Positions 26,354 to 35,888 of a DNA stretch of 64,000 nt are shown one piece after another. Within the stretch, counting starts at the first letter, position 1. The number at the start of each line of letters is the position of its first letter. Origin of the DNA: Nocardia panacis (lineage in GTDB: Bacteria; Actinomycetota; Actinomycetes; Mycobacteriales; Mycobacteriaceae); the NCBI RefSeq assembly GCF_003598715.1, contig NZ_QZFU01000041.1:400681-464680 (forward strand). The letters are read 5' to 3'. The notes beneath the pieces were generated by a model. The model was not told the DNA's origin. It did no database searches and saw nothing but the letters and a program-made list of their open reading frames with translations. The translations under genes and the position numbers were made by a program.

Positions 26354-26465
26354 CCCGCCTGGCATGCCCACTCCGGAAGAAATCATTCTTTGCGCGAATG
26401 CAGGATGAACTCATCGACTGCGCGGGACGGATTCGCGCAGCGGACGCTTGAAAGGCGTTGCGAAT

Positions 26466-27752
26466 TCAGGCGGTTGCGACAATCGTAAGGGCGTCGTCGA
26501 GGATGGCCAGTGCCCGCCGAGCTTCCTCGGCGGTAACGGTCATCGGCGGAGTCACCCGCAGCACATTCCCATGCAACCCACCTTTGCCGACCAAGAGCCC
26601 ACGTGAACGGCATTCCGCGAGAACAGCATTCGTGCGGGATACCGCCGGGATCTTGCCGGGCTCGACCAATTCCACCCCGAGCATCAGTCCCGCTCCCCGC
26701 ACCTCGCCGATCAGGGGACACCGCTCGGCGATCTCGCGTAGTCCCGTGAGGAGGATCCGCCCTACCTCCGCCGCATTCGTCTGCAAATCGTGTGAGTCGA
26801 TGAAATCGAGGACCGCGGTCCCCGCGACCATCGCCATCGGGTTGCCGCCCGCCGTGGAAATGGAGTTGGCGGACAGGCTGTTCATCAGTCCGCTCTCGGC
26901 CACTACGCCACCGATGCTGAGCCCGTTCGCCAATCCTTTGGCGAAAGTGATTGCTTGGGGCCGGATCCCGTAGTGCTCGATGCCGAAATAGGAGCGGCCG
27001 GTGCGACCCCAACCGGATTGGACCTCGTCGGAGACGAAAGGTACGTCGTAGTCGTCGAGGACTTCTTTCATCGCCAGAAAGAATCCGTCTGGGGGAGTGG
27101 CGAATCCGCCCGCGCCCTGGATGGGTTCGGCTATGTAGCAGGCTATGGATCCGGAGGTGGCGGTTTCGATCATGGTGCGCAACTCGTCGCGGCAGGCGGC
27201 GATGAATTCGGCGTCGGGGAGGTGGCCGAAGGGGCTGCGGTAGCGGTATCCGTTGTGCGCGTAGGTGATTTGCAGCGGGCTGAGCGAGGTGGCCGACCAA
27301 CCTCGGATCCCGGTGGCGGCGACTGTGCCGAAGGATCGACCGTGATAGCTGCCGCGCAGCGCGATGACCTGGTTGGATCGCTGGGCCGCGGTGGTGAGCA
27401 GGAATGCGGTCTCGACCGCTTCGGAGCCGGAGTTGACAAAGAAGACGCGCGGATCGTCGACGGGGGCGCGTGCGGCGATCTTCTCGGCCAGTTCGACCTG
27501 GGATCGGATGAGGTACAGGGTGCTCGAATGCAGTAGTCGACCCGCCTGTCGCCGCAGCGCCTCGGTGATCTCGGGAATGTCGTGGCCGATCATGGTCGCG
27601 AGCAGCCCGCCGAAGAAGTCGAGGTAGGTGCGGCCGTCGCCGCCGGTGACGTGTCGTCCGCTGCCTGAGACCAATTCCAGTGGCTCGTCGTAGTAGGTGG
27701 TCAGCCAGTCCGGCATGACGGCCCGGTGCCGGTCGTGCAGGGAGTCGCGCAC
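26466..27752 (-). CDS. Class III aminotransferase (AGXT2/GABA-transaminase-like)
   Basis: 428 residues, normal length. The GTG start at 27750-27752 follows AAGGA. Motifs are FFVNSGSEAVETA, GSYHGRSFGT, IQGAGGFATPP, SDEVQSGWGRTG and ITFAKGLANG with the PLP lysine. It resembles alanine-glyoxylate and beta- or omega-amino-acid aminotransferases. It is divergent from the M20/IclR/E1 operon, with 307 bp between, and probably belongs to the same catabolic pathway, removing an amino group to give an aldehyde or keto acid for the E1 enzyme. Confidence 0.9.
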   Translation of the reverse strand: MRDSLHDRHRAVMPDWLTTYYDEPLELVSGSGRHVTGGDGRTYLDFFGGLLATMIGHDIPEITEALRRQAGRLLHSSTLYLIRSQVELAEKIAARAPVDDPRVFFVNSGSEAVETAFLLTTAAQRSNQVIALRGSYHGRSFGTVAATGIRGWSATSLSPLQITYAHNGYRYRSPFGHLPDAEFIAACRDELRTMIETATSGSIACYIAEPIQGAGGFATPPDGFFLAMKEVLDDYDVPFVSDEVQSGWGRTGRSYFGIEHYGIRPQAITFAKGLANGLSIGGVVAESGLMNSLSANSISTAGGNPMAMVAGTAVLDFIDSHDLQTNAAEVGRILLTGLREIAERCPLIGEVRGAGLMLGVELVEPGKIPAVSRTNAVLAECRSRGLLVGKGGLHGNVLRVTPPMTVTAEEARRALAILDDALTIVATA

Positions 27753-28059
27753 GTTCGTGTCCTTCCATCGAGTGGATCGGACGGTACCGCGCGGGCGGGC
27801 GCCGCCGAGGCTGTCCGCCCGACGCGTTGGACTATTTGAAACTCGAACCTGAGCAACCTGCGGGCAGCATTTCCCGATCGGGTGGCGCCGAAATCTTCAG
27901 ATGACCTTGTGAACTGCGAAAAGTCTCGAGAACTCGGTGATGTAGGGCTGTCATTCGTGGCTGGAATTTCAGATAATCGAACGCCGATGGACCGGATCTT
28001 GCCTACTCAGCAATCTCCGTCCATCGTGTGTCCACTGTCACACCAGCTAGGAGATGCCG
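27753..28059. promoter_or_regulatory. Divergent promoter region of the catabolic locus
   Basis: 307 bp without a gene, between the aminotransferase and the M20 hydrolase. It should hold two promoters and the target of the IclR-type regulator. AT-rich patches occur near 27,830-27,840 and 27,955-27,980, but no convincing palindrome was found. TAGGAG before 28060 is the hydrolase ribosome site. Confidence 0.5.
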
Positions 28060-29328
28060 ATGACGACGTCCACCGCACCGCGCCGCGACGAGGTGCGCGC
28101 CGAGATCGGTCGCAGGCGCGAGGAGATGCTGGAGTTCCTGTCGGCATTGGTGCGGTGCGAATCCGTCAGCGGCGCGGAGTTCCTGGTGACGGATCTGCTG
28201 GAGTCGTGGCTCGCCGAGCACGGCTGGAGCTACGAGCGTCAACCGTTGACCGAACTCGCCGCCGCGCAGCGTGCGGGTGAGCCGGATATCGAACGTCGAG
28301 CCAATATCATCGCGCGGCCGCGTCCGCCGCGTCCGGGCAGGCCGACACTGGTCGTCAACGGGCATATCGATGTGGTGCCGCCGGGTGATTCGGCTCTGTG
28401 GACGCATACTCCGTTCTCGGGGCGACGGGTGGACGGTCGCCTTTACGGCAGGGGAGCGGTGGATACGAAGGGTCCGATCGCCGCCGGCCTCTACGCGGTG
28501 AATGCCCTTGCCCCGCTGCTGGATTCGCTGCCGTTCGATATCGCTGTGCAGCTGGTGTGCGCGGAGGAGACCACGGGGATCGGAACGCGTGCGACCTTCT
28601 CGCGCCTCCCCGATCCGTCCGCCGCGATCGTGCTGGAGCCGACGAATGGGGTGCCCGCGCCGATCGGAACCGGATTGCTGTTCTTCGAGATTCAGGTGAC
28701 GGGGATCGCGGCGCACACCTCGGCGCCGTGGCGCGGCGCCGATGCCTTCCAGCATCTCCTGCGAATTCATCAGGCGCTCACCGTGATCGCGGACGAACGC
28801 GGCGCCCGTTTCGGTGAGCGCTATCGCAGGTATTTCGGCGATATCCCGACACCGGTCCCGTTCGCGGTGGGAACCGTCTCGGCCGGGACTTGGCGGGCGG
28901 CGGTTCCCGCAGCGGCCCGAATGGCAGGCCGGTGGGGGACCGCACCGGGCGAGGATCTGGATGAGTTGCGGCGCGAGCTGGAGGCGGTGCTCGCTCGAGT
29001 CGACGCCGAGGCCGGATGGAGCGAACGCCCCACCCGTATCGAATGGCAACACGAGTTGCCGGGCTGGCAGACCCCGCTCGACAACCCGTTGGTCGCCGCG
29101 GCGCAAGCCGCGACGACCTCGGTCACCGGATCGGATCGACTCACCGGCCTGACCGCCGGAACCGATGCGGCGCAGTACGGCCCCAAGGGCATCCCCACCC
29201 TCATCTACGGCCCCGGTGACACCGCCTTGGCCCACGGCGCGGACGAGTTCATCGAGGAGGACGCCGTCGAGATCGGAGCACAGGTCATCGCCGAACTGCT
29301 ACTGGAATACGCCGAGAGGTCCCGATGA
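28060..29328 (+). CDS. M20-family metallohydrolase (ArgE/DapE type)
   Basis: 422 residues from the second of two close ATGs (28060); the first (28054) is too near TAGGAG. Metal-binding landmarks are NGHIDVVPPGD, GRGAVDTKG, the CAEET glutamates and the AAHTSAPWRG dimer-domain histidine. It should hydrolyse an N-acyl, N-carbamoyl or peptide-like amide, releasing an amine. Two steps of the pathway may follow: transamination by the divergent class III enzyme and oxidative decarboxylation by E1. Its stop overlaps the IclR start (ATGA). Confidence 0.9.
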   Translation: MTTSTAPRRDEVRAEIGRRREEMLEFLSALVRCESVSGAEFLVTDLLESWLAEHGWSYERQPLTELAAAQRAGEPDIERRANIIARPRPPRPGRPTLVVNGHIDVVPPGDSALWTHTPFSGRRVDGRLYGRGAVDTKGPIAAGLYAVNALAPLLDSLPFDIAVQLVCAEETTGIGTRATFSRLPDPSAAIVLEPTNGVPAPIGTGLLFFEIQVTGIAAHTSAPWRGADAFQHLLRIHQALTVIADERGARFGERYRRYFGDIPTPVPFAVGTVSAGTWRAAVPAAARMAGRWGTAPGEDLDELRRELEAVLARVDAEAGWSERPTRIEWQHELPGWQTPLDNPLVAAAQAATTSVTGSDRLTGLTAGTDAAQYGPKGIPTLIYGPGDTALAHGADEFIEEDAVEIGAQVIAELLLEYAERSR

Positions 29329-30138
29329 CCGAATCACGCAGCAGCACAACACTACTGACCCTGACCCGCGGCTTGGAGGTGCTGGAGACGATCGCCGCCG
29401 CCGACGGCACGATGACGGCGAAGGCCATCGCCCGCGCGCTCGGCCTGAGCCAGGGCACCTGCTATCACATCCTGCGAACCTTGCAGCAGGACGAATTCGT
29501 GATCCGGTTGCGCGATGGCACCTATGTGATCGGCGCGCGCGGCCCGACTGAGCAAGACCGTCAACCTGCATACCCGGCCGTCGCCCGCACTGTCGGCGCT
29601 GCTGGTCGGCCTGAATCAGAAGACGCGGGAAACCGCGTATATCTGCGGCTGGTATCACGGCGCGGTCACCCTTCAGGAATGGATCGCGGGCAGCCACCTG
29701 CTCAGCGTCGGCAATCTGGATGTCGGATACTCCGGCAATTTCCATACCAGGGCCTCGTGCAAGGCCATCTTCGCTCATCTGCCCATCGAACGGGTCGAGG
29801 CGATGCTGCCACCGGAGTCCTTCACGGCGACAACACCCAACAGCATCACCGACTTCGATGCCTTCGCCGGGGAGTTGACGATGGTGAAGAAGAACGGATT
29901 CGCCCTCGACAATGAGGAATTCGAGCTCGGCGTCTCCTGCATCGCCGCACCGTTCTTCGATGCCGAACGCAATCCCGTCGGTGCGTTCGCGGTCTCCGCG
30001 CCGACGACCCGCTTCGCCAAACAGCAGCATTCCCTCGCGATCCACGTCCGCGACGCGGCCGATCGCGCCACGGCGTATCTGCGCGCCGAATCCTTTGGGG
30101 CCGCGGTCATCCCGCTCGACGGCCACCGTCCCGCCTGA
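29325..30138 (+). pseudogene. IclR-family regulator with a one-base frameshift
   Basis: The first frame gives a typical IclR helix-turn-helix (LTLTRGLEVLETIAAADGTM, then GLSQGTCYHILRTL). At about 29,541 (GCGCGCGGCCC) an extra G shifts the frame; one frame over, the protein continues as RLSKTVNLHTRPSPALSALL and a full effector domain to 30138 (ELGVSCIAAPFFDAERNPVG). Total about 270 residues, complete but for one base. It sits inside the operon it likely regulates. It is either a recent knock-out, leaving the operon deregulated, or a sequencing error in a GC run. Confidence 0.85.
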
Positions 30139-30168
30139 TCTGTTCGTACTGAAATCCAGGGAGAACCC

Positions 30169-31113
30169 ATGCCACTGCTCGCGCACTATCGCGAGATGTA
30201 TCGCATCCGCGTGTTGGAGAACGAGATCCTGCGCCTGCGCAAGATCGAGGAGGTCGTCGGCTCCGTGCATCTGTGCAACGGTCAGGAGGCGATCTATGTC
30301 GGCGCTGCGGCCGGTCTGGACCTGTCGCGTGACGCGGTCTTTCCGACCTATCGGGGTCACGGTTGGGCGCTGGCGCTGGGCGCCTCGATGCACTCGATCC
30401 TGGCCGAACTGCTGGGACGCACCACCGGAGCCAATGGCGGTCGCGGCGGTTCCGCCTACTTCTCCACCCCGAAAACCGCCATGTACGGAGAGAATTCGAT
30501 CGTCGGTGCGGGTGCGCCGATCGCGGCGGGCGCGGCATTGGCCGCGAGTTTCGACGGCTCCGGCCGGGTCGCGGTGGCCGCGTTCGGCGATGGCGCGCTC
30601 AATCAGGGCGCGGTGCACGAGGCCATGAATTTCGCCGCGATACGCCAACTTCCGGTGATCTTCCTGGTCGAGAACAACCACTACTCGGAGATGACGCCGA
30701 TCGCCGAGATGGTCAAGAATCCGCTGCTGTTCAAGCGGGCCGCCGCCTACGGCATCACCGGTGCGCGCATCGACGGCAACGACCCGATCGCGGTCGCCGA
30801 TGCCGTGGCCCGCGCCGCCGAACACGCCCGTGCGGGAAAGGGACCGGTCCTGCTCGAGGCCATGACCCAGCGCCTCGTCGGCCACTACATCGGCGATGCC
30901 CAGCAGTACCGGCCCGCCGGGGAGGTCGACGCCGTCAGCGTTGACGAACCTCTGGTCAGGGCCGTCCGTGCGCTCACCGAAAAGGGTGTCGCATCACAAG
31001 AACTCGACGCGATCCTCGCCGCCGTCGATGCCGAACTGGTTGCCGCGTCGCAGACCGCGCTCGCCGACCCGCTCGCCGATCCGAACACCGTATTGGAGCA
31101 TCTCTATGCCTGA
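30169..31113 (+). CDS. 2-oxoacid dehydrogenase E1, alpha subunit
   Basis: 314 residues, similar to PdhA/AcoA. The thiamine diphosphate motif runs from AFGDGALNQGAVHEAMNFAA to VIFLVENNHY; YRGHGW and AELLGRTTGANGGRGGS are further family blocks. An AGGGAG site precedes the ATG. It overlaps the beta-subunit gene by 8 bp and works with it as an alpha2beta2 E1, decarboxylating a 2-oxo acid. No E2 or E3 gene is nearby. It either borrows lipoyl partners encoded elsewhere or acts alone as a decarboxylase or carboligase. Confidence 0.92.
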   Translation: MPLLAHYREMYRIRVLENEILRLRKIEEVVGSVHLCNGQEAIYVGAAAGLDLSRDAVFPTYRGHGWALALGASMHSILAELLGRTTGANGGRGGSAYFSTPKTAMYGENSIVGAGAPIAAGAALAASFDGSGRVAVAAFGDGALNQGAVHEAMNFAAIRQLPVIFLVENNHYSEMTPIAEMVKNPLLFKRAAAYGITGARIDGNDPIAVADAVARAAEHARAGKGPVLLEAMTQRLVGHYIGDAQQYRPAGEVDAVSVDEPLVRAVRALTEKGVASQELDAILAAVDAELVAASQTALADPLADPNTVLEHLYA

Positions 31114-32095
31114 GCTCACCTACGCGGGCGCCGTCAACGAAGCGCTGCGGCGCATTCTCACCGAGGATCCGAAGGCGCTGGTCTTCGGTGAGGATGTCGC
31201 GGCTCCCGGCGGCGTATTCGGCGTCACCAAAGGTCTGCAACGTTCGTTCGGGGCCAGGGTGTTCGACACGCCGATCTCCGAATCGGCGATCCTCGGCGGC
31301 GCGATCGGGGCCGCGCTGTTCGGTATGCGCCCGGTTGTCGAGATCATGTGGGCCGACTTCACTTTGGTCGCCTTCGATCAACTGGTGAACCAGGCGGCCA
31401 ATATTCGCTACGTCTCGCGCGGCGAACTGACCGCGCCCATCACCGTGCGGATGCAGCAGGGCAGCGCCCCCGGCGCCTGCGCACAGCATTCGCAGAGCCT
31501 GGAGGCGCTGTTCGCGCACATTCCCGGCCTGCGGGTCTGCATGCCCGCCACGCATCAGGACGCCTACGATCTGCTGCTGACCGCCGCCGCGACAGCGGAT
31601 CCGACCATTGTCATCGAGAATCGCACGCTCTATCACCGCGACAGGCAGCCGGTCGAGCTCGGTCGTCCCGTCCAACCGCTCGGGCAGGCCGCAGTGCGAC
31701 GGGCGGGTAGTGCGCTCACGGTAATCACCTGGGGTGCCATGCAATTCCAGGTCTTGGCGGCAGCCGAGACCCTAGCGGCACGCGGCATCGATATCGAGGT
31801 CATCGATGCGCGCTGGCTGCGACCGCTCGACATGTCCGCGATCCTGGCCTCGGTCGCCAAGACGCGGCGGCTCGCTGTCGTGCACGAGGCGCATACCACC
31901 GGCGGGCTCGGCGCCGAGATCATCGCGAGCGTGGTGTCCGCCGGAATCATGTTGGACCAGCCGCCGATTCGGATCGGCACGCCCGATGCGCGCATTCCGG
32001 CGGCGCCGAGTCTCGCGGCCGCGCTCATACCCGATGCCGCGCGGATCGTCGCGGCGATCGAGCGCGTATTCGCGCTGGTGGAGGTGGGGTCGTGA
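31106..32095 (+). CDS. 2-oxoacid dehydrogenase E1, beta subunit
   Basis: 329 residues. Motifs are VFGEDVAAPGGVFGVTKGLQ, DTPISESAILGGAIGAAL, RMQQGSAPGACAQHSQSLEA and, near the end, DARWLRPLDMSAI. These match the pyrimidine-binding domain and transketolase C-terminal domain of PdhB/AcoB. It starts 8 bp inside the alpha gene, a sign of coupled translation. Its stop overlaps the GTG of the next gene. Confidence 0.92.
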   Translation: MPELTYAGAVNEALRRILTEDPKALVFGEDVAAPGGVFGVTKGLQRSFGARVFDTPISESAILGGAIGAALFGMRPVVEIMWADFTLVAFDQLVNQAANIRYVSRGELTAPITVRMQQGSAPGACAQHSQSLEALFAHIPGLRVCMPATHQDAYDLLLTAAATADPTIVIENRTLYHRDRQPVELGRPVQPLGQAAVRRAGSALTVITWGAMQFQVLAAAETLAARGIDIEVIDARWLRPLDMSAILASVAKTRRLAVVHEAHTTGGLGAEIIASVVSAGIMLDQPPIRIGTPDARIPAAPSLAAALIPDAARIVAAIERVFALVEVGS

Positions 32096-32862
32096 GCATG
32101 CCGGTGTTCGCGCCGCTGTATTCACCCGGCACCGAATCGGTTTCGGTGCGTTGGCTCAGTGTCGTCTATCCCACCACCGAGGCGATCGCCGCCGCGGTGC
32201 TCCCGCGACCGTTGACGGTGTCCGAGCCGGAGGTGCTGATCTGGGTCGCCGAATTCATCGGTGCCGAATTCACCTCCGCATCCGGCAGCGTCGAAACCCG
32301 GCCCGCGTATATGCAGGCCGGGATCAACCTCCGATGCCGACGCGACCAACAGGACGGCGCCTACGCCATCGGAACGTATGTCGAGGGCCTCAACCACGGC
32401 ATCCTCGGTCGCGAACTGTTCGGACTCCCCAAGAAGCAATCACGTGCGGTTCGGCTGCACGAAACCTCCCCCGGCCGAGTCGACTTCGCTATCCATGACG
32501 CTGCGGGTACCGCGCTCGTCACCGGCTCCGCCGACCTCTCCTCGACCGCCGATCAGGCGATCATCCCGGACTGGTTCGCCACCCAGTTCACCGCGAAGAT
32601 CATCCCCAGCGCGGAAGGGCACGGCTTCGACATCAGCCGACTGGTCCGAATCCCCTTCGCATTCAACGGGATCACCCCGCCACGCCATGGGGAGGCGACT
32701 TTCGAATTCGCCGAATCCCGCAGCGATCCACTGCATCTGCTCACCGTGAACGGACCGGCGCGCGCCGCGTACGGAAACGCCCGTCTCGACATCGATTTCG
32801 GAACCTACCTCGATCAGCTCGACCAAGCCGATCTCCCCACCTTCGGCACACCGTCCTGGTGA
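32092..32862 (+). CDS. Acetoacetate-decarboxylase-like protein
   Basis: 256 residues. Translation probably begins at the GTG 32092, overlapping the E1-beta stop, with GGAGG six bases upstream; an ATG at 32098 is the alternative. The region GRELFGLPKKQSRAV matches the active-site loop with the Schiff-base lysine pair of acetoacetate decarboxylase. The family also includes aldolase-dehydratases and enzymes of amino-acid-derived pathways, so decarboxylation of a beta-keto acid is likely but not proven. Confidence 0.82.
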   Translation: MSMPVFAPLYSPGTESVSVRWLSVVYPTTEAIAAAVLPRPLTVSEPEVLIWVAEFIGAEFTSASGSVETRPAYMQAGINLRCRRDQQDGAYAIGTYVEGLNHGILGRELFGLPKKQSRAVRLHETSPGRVDFAIHDAAGTALVTGSADLSSTADQAIIPDWFATQFTAKIIPSAEGHGFDISRLVRIPFAFNGITPPRHGEATFEFAESRSDPLHLLTVNGPARAAYGNARLDIDFGTYLDQLDQADLPTFGTPSW

Positions 32863-32891
32863 GCCGCTCTGCAACACCCCTGGGAAGCACC

Positions 32892-34223
32892 ATGTCCATC
32901 AATACTTTATCCACCACCGAGACGCTGACCGCCGAGCGACGCAAAGCCGTCATCGCCGCCTGCATCGGCAACTTCCTGGAGTGGTACGAGTTCGTCCTCT
33001 ACGGCTACTTCGCCGCCATCTTCGCCACCCTCTACTTCGACGACCGCGACCCGGCGGTGGCGCTCATGGTCACCTTCCTCGTCTTCGGCATCAGCTTCAT
33101 CGTGCGCCCGCTCGGTGGTGTCCTGTTCGGCTACATCGGTGACCGCTACGGACGCAAGGTGACGCTGTCCGCGATCATCCTCACCATCTCCTGCGCCACC
33201 GCGCTGATGGCCGTGATCCCGGCCTACGCGAGCATCGGCGTCGCCGCGCCAATGCTCATCCTGCTCCTGCGCTGCCTGCAAGGTCTTTCGGCAGGCGGCG
33301 AGTGGATGGGGGCCGCCGCCTACGTCGTCGAATCCGCACCCGCGCACCGCCGCGCCTTCTACGGCAGTTGGCAGACCATCACCATCTGCCTCGGCATGTT
33401 CGCCGCAGGCGCGGCCTCGCTCGTCCTGACCGAGGTGCTCAGCGCGGACGCACTGCAATCGTGGGGTTGGCGGATCCCGTTCCTGCTCGCATTCCCCTTG
33501 GGACTCATCGGTTTATACATGCGGCTCAAGCTCGAGGAGTCGGCGGAATTCACCGCGATGACCGAATCCGGCCCCAGGGAGTCCTCGCCGCTGACCCGCA
33601 CCCTGCGCGCGGACTGGCGCTCGATCCTGCTGGTGTGCGGGCTGGTCTGCTCGCCGACCATGTGCACCTACGTCCTGCTGGTCTTCGGCCCCACCTTCTT
33701 CGCCAAAAACCTTGGGATGCCCGCTGGTTCGGCGCGAGCCGCCGGTTTGACCGCGATGCTGATCCTGGTTGTCCTGGTGGTGATCTTCGCCCGCGTCTGC
33801 GATCGGGTGGGCAGGCGACCGTTCGTGATGTGGGGCGCGGCCTGGGTCGTCATCGCGGCGCCGATCGGATTCGTGCTGATCCACCAGCGCAACTACCCGA
33901 TGGTCGTCATCGGCACCACCCTGGTGCTCATCGGCCAGGCCATGATGCTCGCCCCGCAACCCGCGCTGTTCTGCGAGCTGTTCCCGACCGCGCGCCGCTA
34001 CAGCGGACTCGCCGTCGGATACAACCTCGGCGTCGTCCTTTTCGGCGGACTCGGACCGCTGGCCGCGACCGCCCTCATCGCCTACACCGGATCGACCTAC
34101 GCGCCCGCCTGGTATCTGAGTTTCGGCGCGGTCATCAGCTTCGCCGCCGCCCTGGTCACCCCGGAAACGCTCGGCGTCAGCCTGCGCACCGGGCGCCGCG
34201 AACCCGCTGTCGTGCCTGCCTGA
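32892..34223 (+). CDS. MFS permease of the metabolite:H+ symporter (MHS) family
   Basis: 443 residues from the ATG at 32892; a GTG at 32859 overlapping the previous stop is an alternative. The N-terminal ACIGNFLEWYEFVLYGYFAA segment and the GYIGDRYGRK loop are signatures of MHS symporters (ProP, KgtP, citrate and shikimate permeases). Twelve membrane segments are expected. It probably imports the substrate of this catabolic operon, a carboxylate or betaine-like compound. Confidence 0.9.
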   Translation: MSINTLSTTETLTAERRKAVIAACIGNFLEWYEFVLYGYFAAIFATLYFDDRDPAVALMVTFLVFGISFIVRPLGGVLFGYIGDRYGRKVTLSAIILTISCATALMAVIPAYASIGVAAPMLILLLRCLQGLSAGGEWMGAAAYVVESAPAHRRAFYGSWQTITICLGMFAAGAASLVLTEVLSADALQSWGWRIPFLLAFPLGLIGLYMRLKLEESAEFTAMTESGPRESSPLTRTLRADWRSILLVCGLVCSPTMCTYVLLVFGPTFFAKNLGMPAGSARAAGLTAMLILVVLVVIFARVCDRVGRRPFVMWGAAWVVIAAPIGFVLIHQRNYPMVVIGTTLVLIGQAMMLAPQPALFCELFPTARRYSGLAVGYNLGVVLFGGLGPLAATALIAYTGSTYAPAWYLSFGAVISFAAALVTPETLGVSLRTGRREPAVVPA

Positions 34224-34248
34224 TTCGTCGAGATCGAAGGAGTTCGCT

Positions 34249-34653
34249 GTGAGATCGTTCAATCCTGCGGGTGTGGCCGCACCCATCGGCAAGTTCAGCC
34301 ATGTGACGGTTGTGCCCGCGGGTCGTGACCTCGCCTTCATCTCCGGGCAGATCGGTGCGGACGCGTCGGGGAAACTGGTTGGTGACAATACCTTCGACCA
34401 GACCATCGCGACATTCGCCAACTTGGAGAAGATCATTCACGAGCTCGGCTGCGTGCCGGGCGATATCGCCAAGATGCTGACCCTGGTCGTCGGCGCCGAG
34501 GGGTTCGTCGAATTCGCCCGTGCCCGCGACATCGTCTTCGCCCGTTGGTTTCCCGACAGCCGCTACCCCGCGCATTCCGCGGCGACTGTCGCCGCCTTGG
34601 CGTCGCCGGGCCTGCTGGTCGAGATCGAAGCCGTTGTCGCGGTGCCGCGATGA
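34249..34653 (+). CDS. RidA/YjgF-family protein
   Basis: 134 residues. LAFISGQIGADASGKLVG and the C-terminal ARARDIVFARWFPD...PAHSAATVAALASPGLLVEIEAVV fit the RidA trimer fold. RidA hydrolyses reactive enamine/imine intermediates made by PLP enzymes. The arginine usually seen in the (S/T)R-x2-V motif is not evident here (PAHSAATV), so it may be an Rid subgroup with another role. It has a GAAGGAG site and is coupled by ATGA to the class V aminotransferase, which fits imine clearance. Confidence 0.85.
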   Translation: MRSFNPAGVAAPIGKFSHVTVVPAGRDLAFISGQIGADASGKLVGDNTFDQTIATFANLEKIIHELGCVPGDIAKMLTLVVGAEGFVEFARARDIVFARWFPDSRYPAHSAATVAALASPGLLVEIEAVVAVPR

Positions 34654-35750
34654 CGCCTGCGGAATTCCGTGCACTGTTTCCCGCGCTGGAGCGCCGGGTG
34701 TGGCTCGACACCCCCGGAGCTCCGCCCGGCGCCCAACCGGTGCTGGAGGCCCTTCGCACCACCGTCGACGAGTGGGCCGCAGGGGATTTCGCCTGGGCGG
34801 AGTGGGACCAGGCGGCGGATCTGGCCCGCCTCGAATTCGCCGCCTACGCAGGCGTTCCCGCAGATCACGTCAGTAGTCTGGGGTCGCTGTCCGAGGCGCT
34901 GTCGACGGTGCTGTCGGCCTTCGACGGCGGCACCGTCGTGGTGGCGGCCGATGAGTTCCGCAGCGTCTTGTTTCCGGTATTGGGTCGTGGTCGGACCTCC
35001 GGCATCACCGTGCGGGTTGTCGAACGGACACCCGGAGCGACCCGGACCGAAGATCTGCTGCGAGCCATCGATGAGTCGACCGTCCTCGTCGCGGCAAGCG
35101 AGGTCATCACGCGGGACGGCGAGCGCGTGGATCTCGAAACACTAACTGCCGCAGCCCATTCAGTGGGGGCGCGGATGTTTGCCAACCTCACCCAGACCAT
35201 GGGCGTACTCCACCGGGACCTGTCCACGCTCACCGCCGACTACAAGGCCGCGCACGGATACAAATGGATGCTGTGCCCGCGCGGCGCGGCCTGGCTCGTC
35301 GCCGACCCCGCCACCCTCGCCGCGCCCCCACTGGCACCCAGCTGGAAAACCAGCGGCCCACCCGAACAATTCTTCGGCGGCGCCTACCGGGAAGCGTCAA
35401 ACGCCACCCGCTGGAACACCTCACCGGCCTGGTTCTCCTGGATCGGCGCCCGCGCCGCCCTGAACCTGCTTGCCCAACTCCCACCCACCGTCGAAATCCA
35501 CTGCCTCGATCTCGCCCAACAGTTCTGCACCCACGCCACCCAACTCGGTTTCGCACCGCGCGGCACCGGATCCCACATCGTCACCGTGGACCCGCCACCG
35601 GGCGTGACGATCACGCCCGAACTACTCGCCGAGCATCGAATCAAGGCCACCACGAACGATGGCGGTCTGCGCGTGGGCTTCCACTATTTCAACAACAGCG
35701 CCGACGTCGATGCGATCCTGAATGTTTTGCGCCGCGCCCAGTCCGCCTGA
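34650..35750 (+). CDS. Class V PLP-dependent aminotransferase/lyase
   Basis: 366 residues, overlapping the RidA stop (ATGA). The probable PLP lysine is in the AAHGYKWMLCPRGAAWL segment; the preceding SVGARMFANLTQTMG loop and C-terminal TNDGGLRVGFHYFNNSADVD are typical of the NifS/kynureninase-like class V group. It could be an aminotransferase, a desulfurase or a beta-eliminating lyase. Together with RidA it closes the operon that starts at 28060. Confidence 0.88.
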   Translation: MTPAEFRALFPALERRVWLDTPGAPPGAQPVLEALRTTVDEWAAGDFAWAEWDQAADLARLEFAAYAGVPADHVSSLGSLSEALSTVLSAFDGGTVVVAADEFRSVLFPVLGRGRTSGITVRVVERTPGATRTEDLLRAIDESTVLVAASEVITRDGERVDLETLTAAAHSVGARMFANLTQTMGVLHRDLSTLTADYKAAHGYKWMLCPRGAAWLVADPATLAAPPLAPSWKTSGPPEQFFGGAYREASNATRWNTSPAWFSWIGARAALNLLAQLPPTVEIHCLDLAQQFCTHATQLGFAPRGTGSHIVTVDPPPGVTITPELLAEHRIKATTNDGGLRVGFHYFNNSADVDAILNVLRRAQSA

Positions 35751-35888
35751 CCGTCCTTGCGGGACGGACCGCCTGCGCTGGTGCACGAATCATCCGCTGC
35801 GTACCATAGGTTTTCGTGGCTTGACCGAAGCCGTCCTCGAAAAATACTCGTACCAAGGGCATTTCGGCCACTTCTAGTGTCCCCAGCT

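Noticed and set aside
26054..26414. Minus-strand frames of about 95-110 codons with repeated SSPRARGAY-type text
   Set aside because: The repetition is the CRISPR repeat translated; no ribosome sites or domains.
28060..35750. The possibility that the operon is a standard acetoin or branched-chain keto acid dehydrogenase cluster
   Set aside because: Both normally include E2 and E3 genes and lack M20, RidA, ADC-like and class V PLP genes.
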